Positions 1-7,552 of a DNA stretch of 59,346 nt are shown one piece after another. Within the stretch, counting starts at the first letter, position 1, and each line of letters begins with the position of its first letter. The DNA lies in the NCBI GenBank assembly GCA_964648275.1, contig CAZYOB010000002.1, positions 1 through 59,346 of the forward strand, in the 5' to 3' direction. A program made the translations under genes and the position numbers. A model generated the notes under the pieces. The model did no database searches, was not told the DNA's origin, and saw only the letters and a list, made by a program, of their open reading frames with translations. The DNA comes from CAIQPO01 sp964648275 (GTDB lineage Bacteria; Patescibacteriota; Microgenomatia; UBA1400; MFAQ01).

Positions 1-34
1 ATTTCCAAACCTAAAGTCATCCGAGGAGATTCTC

Positions 35-517
35 ATGACAACAAAATTCTTAGATCGTATAAAGAAGTTCTTTGGGGTGTTATCTGTGTTTGAGACAACG
101 GAGATTGAGCGTTTGTTTACATATACTTTATACGAACCTCCTTTTGAATACAGTCACGTTGAAGAACCAATCCCCACTGAAGGTGTCTGCGGTAAATGCG
201 GTAGAAAGTGGGACCTGTTTGGAGAGGATAAGACCGTAAAGTATGTAATAAAAAGATATATTGGTGGGTCTTCGAATGTTGGGAAAATTGAGGAAGTCAT
301 TCATGAAGCGATGATCCCTGGAGACGTGTTCGTCTGGTTTGTTGTTACGAACCCTTCTTGTCGAGATACCAGATATGATCCCAGCTTAATGGATTGGGAT
401 ATCTATGAGGAGATCAACCCTGTTGGATACAGAGGTGTAAAGATAGATGATTTTCTTATTGATGGTGATACTTTAGAATTTAGTTACATTCGTTTCTATC
501 ACGAAAATTGTGTTTGA
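35..517 (+). CDS. hypothetical protein with one CxxC pair
   Basis: 160 aa, no family recognised. A GAGGAG ribosome-binding site at 23-28 lies six bases before the ATG, which supports this start. The only motif is a CGKCG pair (C52, C55) in an otherwise acidic, soluble-looking protein. A zinc knuckle would need two more ligands, which are not obvious. There is no signal peptide or membrane segment. A compact hairpin follows the stop and probably ends the transcript. The convergent neighbour is a membrane protein with no visible functional link. Confidence 0.6.
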   Translation: MTTKFLDRIKKFFGVLSVFETTEIERLFTYTLYEPPFEYSHVEEPIPTEGVCGKCGRKWDLFGEDKTVKYVIKRYIGGSSNVGKIEEVIHEAMIPGDVFVWFVVTNPSCRDTRYDPSLMDWDIYEEINPVGYRGVKIDDFLIDGDTLEFSYIRFYHENCV

Positions 518-536
518 GGAGACGTGTAATCCAACT

Positions 537-562
537 GAGCCTGCTTATGCAGGCTCTTATCT
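537..562 (+). terminator. probable rho-independent terminator
   Basis: A perfect 8-bp stem (GAGCCTGC, loop TTAT, GCAGGCTC) is followed by a short T-rich tail. It lies 20 bases after the stop of the first gene. The T tract is weak, so termination efficiency is uncertain. Confidence 0.5.
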
Positions 563-576
563 TTGGGGATCGGTCT

Positions 577-1731
577 TTAGATCGTACTCAAAAACTGTCT
601 TTTTACATCGCGTTGCTCTTTTTCAACAGTTTCAGTATTTTCTGTTTTTGGTGCTGCCCTGAGAATCCACTTGTCTAAGGTAAGAGGTGAGAAGACAGAG
701 ATGACTTCGAGGGTAAAAATGGATAACTCAAAAGCACAGGGAATCTGGTTGGTGATGAAGTAAGCCCCCAGTCCTATTAGTGATGAACTGGTGAGTTTGT
801 CTTTAAATAATCCTAGCTGGGTTTTACTGACGGTATTCTTTGGGATTCCCAGTTCTCTGGCAATCTTGCCTTTTTTCAGGATATCATTCACACCAAACCA
901 CATTAAGGTCAAGAAGGTTGCTATTGCAGTGACGGTGTTAAAGGTTTTGTTTGGTTTGGCTACGTCCCCGGTAAAAATATTGAATTCCCAGCCTACCGGA
1001 AAGTTTCGGATGAGAGCGTAAAAGAAGACAAAAAGGATAATGGCGTAGACGATCATATATTTTCCGGATAACATGCCATCGCTTGATTTCTGTTTCTCTA
1101 TCTCCCCTTCCTTGTTCCTCTTCTTTCTAATTAATCCCTGGATCATTGATATCGACAGTCTGATTATGAGTATCGTCAACCAGACATAGATAACGTTTTC
1201 AAATCCGAGATCGACAGTTTTTGATACCTCAGGATACGGAATCTTAAAAAATCTATCTTTAATCGGGTAATCAGGATATGAGACGAATGAGTAAAGGACT
1301 TTGGGGTTGAGAAGTTTGTTGTAAAAGTCGGTGAGGAAGAGCCTTCCAATCGTGACATAGGTCGTAAGCTGGACGGCGAAATCCAGAAGATAAAAAGTAA
1401 GCGTCCAATTGCCTTTTTGAAACTGTCTTTTTAAATGGTCAGTTTGGGAAGATGTGTCTCCGAGTTCGATGGTTTCAGTTTTGAAGTCCCTGATATTTCT
1501 AAAATCAAGTAACCTGATGATGCGAAAAGGGACCATCAAAAATGTTTGGAATATTCCGAGCATGATCACCGACACCCACATCATGTTTGTCCAGGAATAA
1601 AAAAGGAAGACCATGCTGGCATAGAACCGATAAATCTCACCGGAGAAAAACCAGTACAAGATTACGATTAAAAGGACAATTGCAATTATGCTGGATAGGG
1701 GTAAAACTTTTGAGGATCGTTTTTCATCCAT
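577..1731 (-). CDS. hypothetical multi-pass membrane protein
   Basis: 384 aa, not recognised. Hydrophobic stretches near residues 13-30, 45-65, 105-130, 178-198, 226-244, 265-285 and 315-345 suggest six or seven membrane segments. A basic loop (RKKRNKEGEIEKQK) lies at about 205-218, and the C-terminal tail is charged. A TAGAAT box seven bases before the ATG fits a leaderless start, and no Shine-Dalgarno site is visible. It is transcribed alone. Confidence 0.55.
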   Translation of the reverse strand: MDEKRSSKVLPLSSIIAIVLLIVILYWFFSGEIYRFYASMVFLFYSWTNMMWVSVIMLGIFQTFLMVPFRIIRLLDFRNIRDFKTETIELGDTSSQTDHLKRQFQKGNWTLTFYLLDFAVQLTTYVTIGRLFLTDFYNKLLNPKVLYSFVSYPDYPIKDRFFKIPYPEVSKTVDLGFENVIYVWLTILIIRLSISMIQGLIRKKRNKEGEIEKQKSSDGMLSGKYMIVYAIILFVFFYALIRNFPVGWEFNIFTGDVAKPNKTFNTVTAIATFLTLMWFGVNDILKKGKIARELGIPKNTVSKTQLGLFKDKLTSSSLIGLGAYFITNQIPCAFELSIFTLEVISVFSPLTLDKWILRAAPKTENTETVEKEQRDVKRQFLSTI

Positions 1732-1934
1732 GACTGTAATTCTAGACCTTTATAAATAAGAGTTCCAGGCATTCTTTCTTTGAGCTATAAAAAACCTCAT
1801 CCGGATCAGTTGTGGTCAGGAATTTCCGTACTGATAGGTACCTACGATGCATGTTTTGCAACGACCCTTAGATTCTTTGGCTTGTGGATTTTTTCATTAC
1901 CACAAAGAAAAAATATATCGTGATATTTTTTTGA

Positions 1935-2216
1935 TTATTTTTTTCGTGCAATTACTGTTATCAAATCACCACTGTTGGTAATATCCGCAATATGTAAAAT
2001 TATTTTTATTATCAAGCCTTTATACCCCGGTAGGCTGTACCACATGTTTGAATGAATTACCTTTTTAACATCGAATCCATTTTCCACGAGCAATTTGGGT
2101 AAATTATTTTTGGTATAGTGCCACCGATGTTCCATGGGAACTAAGCCGTACCACATCAAGTAAATATGATAGGATTTTAAGTGAAAATCCGTTTTTGGGT
2201 TCTTAATGATGAGATA
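1935..2216 (-). pseudogene. C-terminal remnant of a SAM-dependent methyltransferase
   Basis: The open frame between stops encodes about 93 residues. The segments EHRWHYTKNNL, LLVENGFDVKKV and GDLITVIARKK match the last third of class I (Methyltransf_11/23-type) methyltransferases: the helix before the final strand and the terminal strand ending in ARK. The SAM-binding N-terminal half with its GxGxG loop is absent, because an in-frame stop at 2217-2219 blocks the frame and the next gene begins about 100 bases further upstream. The first possible starts are internal (TTG at 2159, ATG at 2156). It lies in the same AT-rich patch as the phosphotransferase gene, so a deletion or insertion probably removed the 5' part. 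Confidence 0.55.
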
Positions 2217-2320
2217 TTAGAACTAATTTGTGCACAGATTGAGAAATTGAATTGGCTGTTTATGTCAGTCCACAGGTGCCACAGTGCAATGTTTCTCAAA
2301 TAGGCTTGTCTGGAAGTAGG

Positions 2321-3166
2321 TTAAAGTGCTTTTATTATTGCTTTCCAGAGTTGTAAATATTCTGGCAGATCTTTTGGGTGGTGTTTTCTGCAACTCGAAA
2401 TTCTTTTGAACAATCCAATCAATAAATATTCTCTGCTGAAGTTTAAGTCTATTTTGTATGTTTGAGACAATAAGATAAGCAATTGCTTAAATCTAAACAA
2501 GGTGATTTCTTTTGGTGTTGAACAATACGCAAACACTAAATCATATAATGGGTGGCCAATTATTGGATCGGGATCGATTATTCCTGTAATGGAGTTTTTT
2601 GTGTAATATAGATTGTGAAATCCGAGATCCCCGTGCAATAAGTATTTTTGCTCGTAGTTTTTGTGTGAGTATGTGGATCTGATTAAATTGATTGTCATCT
2701 TCAAATCATCAGAATTAAAGACATCTGTTATGTATCCATAAGACTCTTTTGTTTGAGCAATTAGAAATTCAGAAAATGTTCTACCCACTATGAATCCTGA
2801 CTTAAAACCGAACATGTCACTTTCTATAGTCTTATATTTTGAAATATAATTATTTATCAACTCAGTTAAAATTTGGTATTTATCGTAATCAAGGTTCTTG
2901 TTTTGTAGTAAAAAACTGATAATAATTTCATCCTTTTGGGGTGATTCATATATTAGTTTCGGTAGATATGGTAAGTGTTTATATTTTTTGTAATAATCAC
3001 ACTGGACTGTAATTAATTGAGGAATGTCTGTCTTGAAGATATATTTTGTCTGTTCTAATGTTTGCAACAAATATGTTCTACCATCTGAACCACCTGCTAG
3101 AATGTCAACCTTATCCATCTTCGTCGATAATATTTCTTCAAGCCTGTGAATTGTATGACTATCCAT
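2321..3166 (-). CDS. aminoglycoside phosphotransferase (APH)-family kinase
   Basis: 281 aa small-molecule kinase of the APH/choline kinase fold (PF01636-like). The catalytic loop HGDLGFHN spans residues 178-185 (Asp180 base, Asn185 metal ligand), and the metal-binding IDPDP follows at 197-201. This is the classical HxDxxxxN plus D-x-D pair. The substrate cannot be read from sequence; resistance is only one possibility, others being choline, homoserine or sugar substrates. A start at 3166 is preferred over one five codons upstream because a TATAAT box lies exactly six bases before it. Base composition is markedly more AT-rich than flanking DNA, suggesting recent acquisition next to tRNA-His. 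Confidence 0.75.
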   Translation of the reverse strand: MDSHTIHRLEEILSTKMDKVDILAGGSDGRTYLLQTLEQTKYIFKTDIPQLITVQCDYYKKYKHLPYLPKLIYESPQKDEIIISFLLQNKNLDYDKYQILTELINNYISKYKTIESDMFGFKSGFIVGRTFSEFLIAQTKESYGYITDVFNSDDLKMTINLIRSTYSHKNYEQKYLLHGDLGFHNLYYTKNSITGIIDPDPIIGHPLYDLVFAYCSTPKEITLFRFKQLLILLSQTYKIDLNFSREYLLIGLFKRISSCRKHHPKDLPEYLQLWKAIIKAL

Positions 3167-3172
3167 GTTTCG

Positions 3173-3178
3173 ATTATA
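3173..3178 (-). promoter_or_regulatory. -10 box of the APH-family gene (leaderless)
   Basis: TATAAT on the minus strand, separated by six bases from the ATG at 3166. Transcription would start at or next to the A of the start codon. A second possible promoter with a TTGACA -35 lies further upstream, around 3255-3285. Confidence 0.5.
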
Positions 3179-3298
3179 CAAATATTATTGGTATTGGGAA
3201 TTTTGTTGGTACGGCTTCTCCAGCTTCTACTCTCATTAGAACTTGATACAAATATATCCGCCACAAGGACGGATATGTCAATCTATATCAAATTATTG

Positions 3299-3372
3299 GG
3301 TGGGTGACGGGACTTGAACCCGCGATCTCCTCCTCCACAGGGAGGCGCTTTACCAACTAAGCTACACCCACC
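3299..3372 (-). tRNA. tRNA-His (GTG)
   Basis: Cloverleaf read on the minus strand. The acceptor stem GTGGGTG pairs with CACCCAC. The extra G(-1) opposite C73 is diagnostic of tRNA-His. The anticodon stem CCTCC/GGAGG encloses loop CTGTGGA with anticodon GTG. A full CCA end is not encoded. Confidence 0.95.
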
Positions 3373-3522
3373 AGGTCAAAACGCTCGACAGAGCATGTAT
3401 ATTTTACTATAAAAAAGGATCTAACCGAAGCTGGAGGGTAAGATTAGGCAAGAAGCGCTAGAGGAGTGGCTTTATGGTGTTCACTTATGGGCATGACCTT
3501 GGGGAAAAAGTAAGGACCCCTT

Positions 3523-3900
3523 TTATTCTACGATGATTACTCCCTTCATATCCTGGTGGGATATACAGTGGTACGGAAATCTTCCAGATCTATTGGGAGC
3601 GGTAACTGATCCGGGTATCCCGGGTTGAACCTTTCCACTATCGAATTCTCCATCGTCCGAGGTAATGGTGTGGAAAACAAAATCATCGTTGGTGATAGAG
3701 ATTGTAGTGCCCGGGCTAACGGTAAGGCTATCTGGGAAATATGCATAGCCGGCCATTTTTATAGAAAACTGCGATTGAGTCGGCTGTCCGGCAACGGCAC
3801 CTGTTTCCGGTAGGCCAGGAGTTGCGATAGAGGGCGCTTGAGGGGTACAGCCGGCAAGTATGAGAGACACGATAGATGTTAGGATAATTCTCTTTATCAT
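3523..3900 (-). CDS. cupredoxin-domain lipoprotein
   Basis: 125 aa. The N-terminus is a lipoprotein signal with lipobox LAGC (Cys18), so the mature protein should be lipid-anchored on the outer face of the cell membrane. After a Pro/Thr linker (19-42) comes one plastocyanin/azurin-type domain. The four type-1 copper ligands are visible: His77 (FHTI), then Cys112, His115 and Met118 in the C-x2-H-x2-M loop near the C-terminus. Such proteins carry single electrons or bind copper. No partner oxidase or copper exporter is nearby, so the role is open. It is monocistronic. Confidence 0.85.
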   Translation of the reverse strand: MIKRIILTSIVSLILAGCTPQAPSIATPGLPETGAVAGQPTQSQFSIKMAGYAYFPDSLTVSPGTTISITNDDFVFHTITSDDGEFDSGKVQPGIPGSVTAPNRSGRFPYHCISHQDMKGVIIVE

Positions 3901-3954
3901 AGTGGCTAATCTGTAATAATAATGACAAGAAAGAAGAGAATAATCAAGTGATGG

Positions 3955-3960
3955 TAAAAT
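3955..3960 (+). promoter_or_regulatory. -10 box of tRNA-Pro
   Basis: TAAAAT preceded by TGG, ten bases before the mature tRNA 5' end. The same TAAAAT box precedes tRNA-Gly(TCC) at 4184-4189, tRNA-Leu(TAA) at 7052-7057, tRNA-Arg at 7169-7174 and (minus strand) tRNA-Gln at 25391-25396, each 9-11 bases from the mature end. Confidence 0.5.
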
Positions 3961-3970
3961 TGGAAGGTTG

Positions 3971-4044
3971 CGGGGTGTAGCTCAGATGGCTAGAGCGCTG
4001 CGTTTGGGACGCAGAGGCCGGAGGTTCGAGTCCTCTCACCCCGA
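3971..4044 (+). tRNA. tRNA-Pro (TGG)
   Basis: The acceptor CGGGGTG pairs with CACCCCG, with discriminator A and no encoded CCA. The anticodon stem CTGCG/CGCAG holds loop TTTGGGA, giving TGG. The T-arm GGAGGTTCGAGTCCTC is canonical. Confidence 0.95.
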
Positions 4045-4200
4045 CTTGTTTTAGCTTTCTTTTGAGCGAGACATGATTTTGAATAATGACGGGTATTATG
4101 TTTTATTGTAGATTGGGTCGTGTGATGTCTGTCCGTAACCCCGAACATGCCACAAATCGTTTTATATTACACTTCTCGTCTGGTAAAATATCTCTTGTTA

Positions 4201-4275
4201 GCGGGTGTCGTATAACGGCTATTACCTCAGCTTTCCAAGCTGATGACAGGGGTCCGACTCCCCTCACCCGCTCCA
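4201..4275 (+). tRNA. tRNA-Gly (TCC)
   Basis: The acceptor GCGGGTG pairs with CACCCGC, followed by T73 and an encoded CCA (4273-4275), one of the few tRNAs here with CCA in the gene. The anticodon stem TCAGC/GCTGA holds loop TTTCCAA, giving TCC. Confidence 0.94.
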
Positions 4276-4317
4276 AAAGTGACAGAAATAAACATAAAGT
4301 TACAAAAGTTAATAAAT

Positions 4318-4677
4318 ATGGATAATTGCGTATTTTGTAAAATAATAAATAATGAACTTCCTAAAACCGTCGTATATGAAGATGAAAGGGTTTTAGCTAT
4401 TGTTCCAAAAGAAAAAGTATCCGAGGATCATACTTTACTCATACCTAAAGTACATGCTGAAAATATCCTTGACATAGATGAAGATATTTTTACCCATTTC
4501 AGTAAAGTATTAAGAAATTTAGCAATCAAATTAGTTAGGGATAATGACGCAACAGGTATAAATATCCTTAACGCAAGTGGTAAGGATGCTCAACAATCAG
4601 TAATGCACTTGCACTTTCATCTTGTACCGAGACACCCAAACGACGGATTGGATCTGTGGATTAAACAAGGTCTTTAA
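4318..4677 (+). CDS. HIT-family nucleotide hydrolase/transferase
   Basis: 119 aa, the normal length for a single-domain histidine-triad protein (HINT/PKCI branch). It opens with the characteristic CVFCKII segment, two cysteines that in some HINT proteins bind zinc. The triad HLHFHLVP lies near residues 99-106 and supplies the nucleophilic middle His. Family members hydrolyse nucleoside phosphoramidates or dinucleoside polyphosphates; the actual substrate here is unknown. An upstream in-frame start would begin inside tRNA-Gly, so the ATG at 4318 is chosen. The distance to the tRNA is only 42 bases, so co-transcription is possible. Confidence 0.88.
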   Translation: MDNCVFCKIINNELPKTVVYEDERVLAIVPKEKVSEDHTLLIPKVHAENILDIDEDIFTHFSKVLRNLAIKLVRDNDATGINILNASGKDAQQSVMHLHFHLVPRHPNDGLDLWIKQGL

Positions 4678-4826
4678 AACTTTTAATACCTATTCTGTCT
4701 TTGAGTAAATTAAGTTTTGGAACGAGATCTGGTGTAATATAGTCACAGAGCTTTAAAAATAACCAAAGTGGGAAGAGGCCCGCTTCGACCGCGAAGCGAG
4801 GCGAGTTCGAGCCAATTACGGTTACC
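4661..4826 (-). CDS. possible 3' fragment of a gene broken by the scaffold gap
   Basis: The minus-strand frame from the gap to a stop at 4661-4663 encodes about 55 residues. Only the end (LWLFLKLCDYIT onward) looks protein-like, with a hydrophobic stretch followed by a Lys/Leu-rich tail. The part next to the gap is GC-rich and may be assembly noise. It overlaps the 3' end of the HIT gene by 17 bases. No family is recognised and the call is weak. Confidence 0.2.
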
Positions 4827-4836
4827 NNNNNNNNNN
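4827..4836. other. scaffold gap (10 N)
   Basis: Ten undetermined bases, the usual fixed-length placeholder for a join of unknown length. The left flank contains a perfect 7-bp inverted repeat (CGCTTCG, loop ACCG, CGAAGCG, 4781-4798). The right flank contains a 10-bp one (ATTTGGAGAG/CTCTCCAAAT, 4841-4873). Hairpins or a repeat probably stopped the assembly, so sequence may be missing here. Confidence 0.9.
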
Positions 4837-4928
4837 GGATATTTGGAGAGCAATTTCTCGCAACTCTCCAAATCCCGTCCGAGCCATTTCGCATTCCCAG
4901 CTCCATCCTCTATTATTGATTGACTCCC

Positions 4929-5333
4929 TTACATTCTGAAATATTGGCCAAAGGCTTTTCTAGTTGCTTCTTCCCCATGTTTATTGGTAGCTTCGTAATA
5001 AAGCATTTGTAGGCCATCTTTTATGGCAGTATAGAAGTTGGGAAAAAGTTTTTGATTTCCGTCAGCGTCTGAATTACATAGATTGGAAACTTCAATGACT
5101 ATTCCTTGGGGCCCTTGAACGATATGTTCTGTGGGTATTTCATCATCAGATAGAAATTTTCCATTGGGTCCGATAGTGTATTCTCCAGGAATGAATCTAC
5201 CGGTATTAAAGCTAATCTCGAATGAGATATCAAGATCAAGGCAGAGGGAGATGAAATTAGACAACATTTTCATTTCTGTCTCGGTAACTTCTCTAGCGAC
5301 TCCATCGGGAGTATTTGGTCTTTCTATTGACAT
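4929..5333 (-). CDS. hypothetical acidic protein
   Basis: 134 aa, soluble and acidic, no family recognised. A TACAAT box six bases before the ATG supports this start and a leaderless message. The middle contains a turn-rich segment (PGEYTIGPNGKF), and the C-terminal half looks helical. No signal peptide or cysteine cluster. It is the last of a run of minus-strand ORFans (4929-6964) but has its own promoter and lies beyond a terminator. Confidence 0.5.
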   Translation of the reverse strand: MSIERPNTPDGVAREVTETEMKMLSNFISLCLDLDISFEISFNTGRFIPGEYTIGPNGKFLSDDEIPTEHIVQGPQGIVIEVSNLCNSDADGNQKLFPNFYTAIKDGLQMLYYEATNKHGEEATRKAFGQYFRM

Positions 5334-5431
5334 ATTTTTATTGTACCCTGTGTCGAAAGACGATCGTTTGCTATCAGCTGATTTATGAGGAACCTCTTAT
5401 GCAAGCGAACCGATCCATATTCCCAGCTCAC

Positions 5432-5460
5432 AAAAAATCCCGCACTTGTTGTGCGGGATT
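5432..5460 (-). terminator. rho-independent terminator
   Basis: On the minus strand a perfect 10-bp stem (AATCCCGCAC/GTGCGGGATT, 5-base loop) is followed by TTTTTT. It lies just after the stop of the zinc-ribbon membrane protein gene and ends that transcript. Confidence 0.9.
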
Positions 5461-5465
5461 GTGTT

Positions 5466-5828
5466 TCATTGTTGGTGACGAGGAAGCGGAGCTCCACAAT
5501 TTGGACAGCTCCCCTCTTCTCCGGTACCACAATGTAGACATGTCGATTTGCTAGTTTTTACGTACTCCAGTGTCCAGTCTTCATCCTCATCTTTCAGATC
5601 GCCTTTTTGGAGGCAGACAACCCATTGAATAATACCAAGGATGAAGTTGAGTCCCCAGAGCGCGATCAATAACTTGGTCCCTATGACAATGGAAATCCCG
5701 GTTAAAAGGAGGGCAAGAATGACTTTGACCAGGTGGACATTAGGATTTTTTGAACCCCAGTTTATAAGGATAGCCACAATATAAATTACTGCGAGTATAA
5801 AACGTACAAGATGAAGGGTTGTTTCCAT
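5466..5828 (-). CDS. small membrane protein with C-terminal zinc ribbon
   Basis: 120 aa. Three hydrophobic segments (about residues 5-24, 33-52 and 54-73) are followed by an acidic linker and a compact zinc ribbon at the C-terminus: CLHC (C97, C100) and CPNC (C108, C111), then GAPLP as in the zinc_ribbon_2 type. A strong AAGGAG site lies before the ATG, unlike most genes here. A terminator follows directly. It may be the last gene of a transcript with the two ORFans upstream. Function unknown. Confidence 0.65.
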   Translation of the reverse strand: METTLHLVRFILAVIYIVAILINWGSKNPNVHLVKVILALLLTGISIVIGTKLLIALWGLNFILGIIQWVVCLQKGDLKDEDEDWTLEYVKTSKSTCLHCGTGEEGSCPNCGAPLPRHQQ

Positions 5829-5854
5829 GCGTATCTCCTTAGAGAGAAAAAAGT

Positions 5855-6319
5855 CTAATCAACAGGTTTAAACCGAGATATACGGTAATGAGCGGTAACC
5901 GTAAAATATCTCTTGGTTCTTTCAGGCCGATACAATGTCCATTGACCGTCTATTTTTTTAATCACATAATCCTGGAATAGCCCCATCGATTTTAGGGCAG
6001 CGGCTGCCTCCAGTTCTGGATGTCTTTCTCCATCAACGGCGATTTCTAGGCTATTGACGGTTGAACCAGCCCACTTATTCAGGTCCGCTGTTTGCTGAGG
6101 ATAGTTCACACTTCCCATTCCGGGCAAGTTGACATACCAAGCCTTCATCATTTGGCCATCGATTATTTCGTGCCTTACGTGAGAGGTAGTGATCATCATA
6201 TAGACGATGAATACAGAAGGAATTATTCCGGCTAAAATAGTAAGAGATTTCAAGTCCAAGGATCCTCCACTGGGTAATTTAAAGGAATAAGGTAAAGTAC
6301 TTCGGAATTCTACCACCAT
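5855..6319 (-). CDS. hypothetical single-pass membrane protein
   Basis: 154 aa, not recognised. One membrane segment near residues 24-44 is followed by a soluble domain of about 110 residues, probably outside the cell. There are no cysteines. The start is the first ATG in frame; no clear Shine-Dalgarno site or -10 box fixes it. The gene sits 26 bases upstream of the zinc-ribbon membrane protein in the same direction, which suggests one transcript. Confidence 0.5.
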   Translation of the reverse strand: MVVEFRSTLPYSFKLPSGGSLDLKSLTILAGIIPSVFIVYMMITTSHVRHEIIDGQMMKAWYVNLPGMGSVNYPQQTADLNKWAGSTVNSLEIAVDGERHPELEAAAALKSMGLFQDYVIKKIDGQWTLYRPERTKRYFTVTAHYRISRFKPVD

Positions 6320-6346
6320 GCCTAGGAAATGTCAAACTATAGGCTT

Positions 6347-6964
6347 TTAGTCGAACTCAAATACTCTGGAGAGCTCTTTACCCGCGGCGAAGAAGTGACC
6401 CACTTTTATAAGACTGGTGTTACCGATTAATTCAGGATTGTAGAGTGCGTCCCGAGTTAGCTCTTCAAGCTCCACCATCCTGTTCCATATTGTCTCGGGT
6501 GATAACTCGTCCGTCCACCAGTCACTCTCCAATTCTCCAATATTGTACCCAACCATCTGGGGAACATCGGAGAATCCATTGAAAGTAGCCTTTCCCATAT
6601 GGGCAAGATAGGTTAGAGTTGCCAGAGTATGTCCCCATTCAGGAAGAGTGTTGTCTTTCTCTTTTAAAGATAGATTTTTCCATATCTCCTGGATGGTTAA
6701 TGGGCTTGCGGCTGAAGTCATTTTGGCAATTTCGCTCGGATATAGCCAACTAGCCTTCATATTAAGAGCGAATCCGTCTTTGGCACGGGGCACAAACTCT
6801 TCGATTAGGTCAGCTTCAAACATCTGGCAAAAAGGGAGATTTTTCAATCTGAGCCCGGTATTTTCAATAATAAGTCTTTGGGCGACCATATTGACTGCAC
6901 TAGTACAGACTTGGTTGATGACGGCACCCCTTTCTTTGGGAGTATAGAATTCATTATTTACCAT
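6347..6964 (-). CDS. hypothetical soluble protein
   Basis: 205 aa, mostly helical, no signal peptide, family not recognised. A longer frame would begin with TTG at 6979, but a TACAAT box overlaps that segment and lies five bases before the ATG at 6964, so the shorter form is preferred. It is the first gene of the three-gene minus-strand run ending at the terminator at 5432-5460. Confidence 0.5.
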   Translation of the reverse strand: MVNNEFYTPKERGAVINQVCTSAVNMVAQRLIIENTGLRLKNLPFCQMFEADLIEEFVPRAKDGFALNMKASWLYPSEIAKMTSAASPLTIQEIWKNLSLKEKDNTLPEWGHTLATLTYLAHMGKATFNGFSDVPQMVGYNIGELESDWWTDELSPETIWNRMVELEELTRDALYNPELIGNTSLIKVGHFFAAGKELSRVFEFD

Positions 6965-7066
6965 GACCGATTGTATCAACTAATATTCCGTGAGGAAATA
7001 GGTTTTTACTCGTAGATTTTCGATATTTCGTGCTTGAGGTAGTTTTTGAGGTAAAATATAGCTCAT

Positions 7067-7149
7067 GCCGGGATGGTGGAATGGTATACACTCAGGTCTT
7101 AAAAACCTGTGGGAGCAATCCCATGAGGGTTCGATCCCCTCTCCCGGCA
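7067..7149 (+). tRNA. tRNA-Leu (TAA)
   Basis: The acceptor GCCGGGA pairs with TCCCGGC. The anticodon stem CAGGT/ACCTG holds loop CTTAAAA, giving TAA. A long variable arm (TGGGAGCAATCCCA) confirms a class II tRNA. No encoded CCA. A TAAAAT box lies nine bases upstream. Confidence 0.95.
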
Positions 7150-7185
7150 CTTTTGACCTTAAATGAATTAAAATATACGTTGTCT

Positions 7186-7259
7186 GACCCAGTAGCTCAG
7201 CCGGATAGAGCGACTGCCTTCTAAGCAGTAGGTCGGAGGTTCGAGTCCTCCCTGGGTCA
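7186..7259 (+). tRNA. tRNA-Arg (TCT)
   Basis: The acceptor GACCCAG pairs with CTGGGTC, discriminator A, no CCA. The anticodon stem ACTGC/GCAGT holds loop CTTCTAA, giving TCT. It has its own TAAAAT box 11 bases upstream. Confidence 0.95.
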
Positions 7260-7295
7260 CTTTCAAATGTAAATGATTTTTGCTACCATTATTTA

Positions 7296-7514
7296 ATGGA
7301 AGAATATTCAATCGGAAGAGTGATTAGAAATGGATTTATCAGTGGAGTTTCCTGGTCTTTTGGAGCTACTGTCGGTTTCGTCCTTGTCTCGATAATATTA
7401 GCTTTCGTTTTGCAGGAACTCGGTGGCCTACCGTTTGTAGGAAGTTTTTTCGCTTCGATCGTTGAGGCAACGGTTGAACAACTAACAAGGAGAACTCCTG
7501 TTATTGGGCTATAA
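7296..7514 (+). CDS. small membrane protein, DUF5665-like
   Basis: 72 aa. An amphipathic N-terminus (GRVIRNGFISG) leads into one long hydrophobic segment (about residues 23-42), then GLPFVGSFFASIVEATVEQL. This arrangement resembles DUF5665 proteins of unknown function, a resemblance judged by eye. A TACCAT box six bases before the ATG suggests a leaderless start. It lies 36 bases after tRNA-Arg. Confidence 0.5.
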   Translation: MEEYSIGRVIRNGFISGVSWSFGATVGFVLVSIILAFVLQELGGLPFVGSFFASIVEATVEQLTRRTPVIGL

Positions 7515-7552
7515 GGTATAATTTCTCAAAATATCTGACCCGGAGGTGAAGG

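Noticed and set aside
3485..3522. Terminator after the cupredoxin gene
   Set aside because: Only a weak GGGG/CCCC pairing with a long loop is present, without a clean T tract.
4243..4317. Upstream extension of the HIT protein
   Set aside because: The extra codons lie within tRNA-Gly; the HIT family starts at the ATG at 4318.
4827..4906. tRNA half to the right of the scaffold gap (AAATCCCGTCCGAGCCA resembles a tRNA 3' end)
   Set aside because: The expected T-stem partner is missing and the rest of the cloverleaf cannot be formed with the sequence present.
7030..7224. Open frame across tRNA-Leu and tRNA-Arg
   Set aside because: It is an artefact of translating tRNA genes; both cloverleaves are complete.
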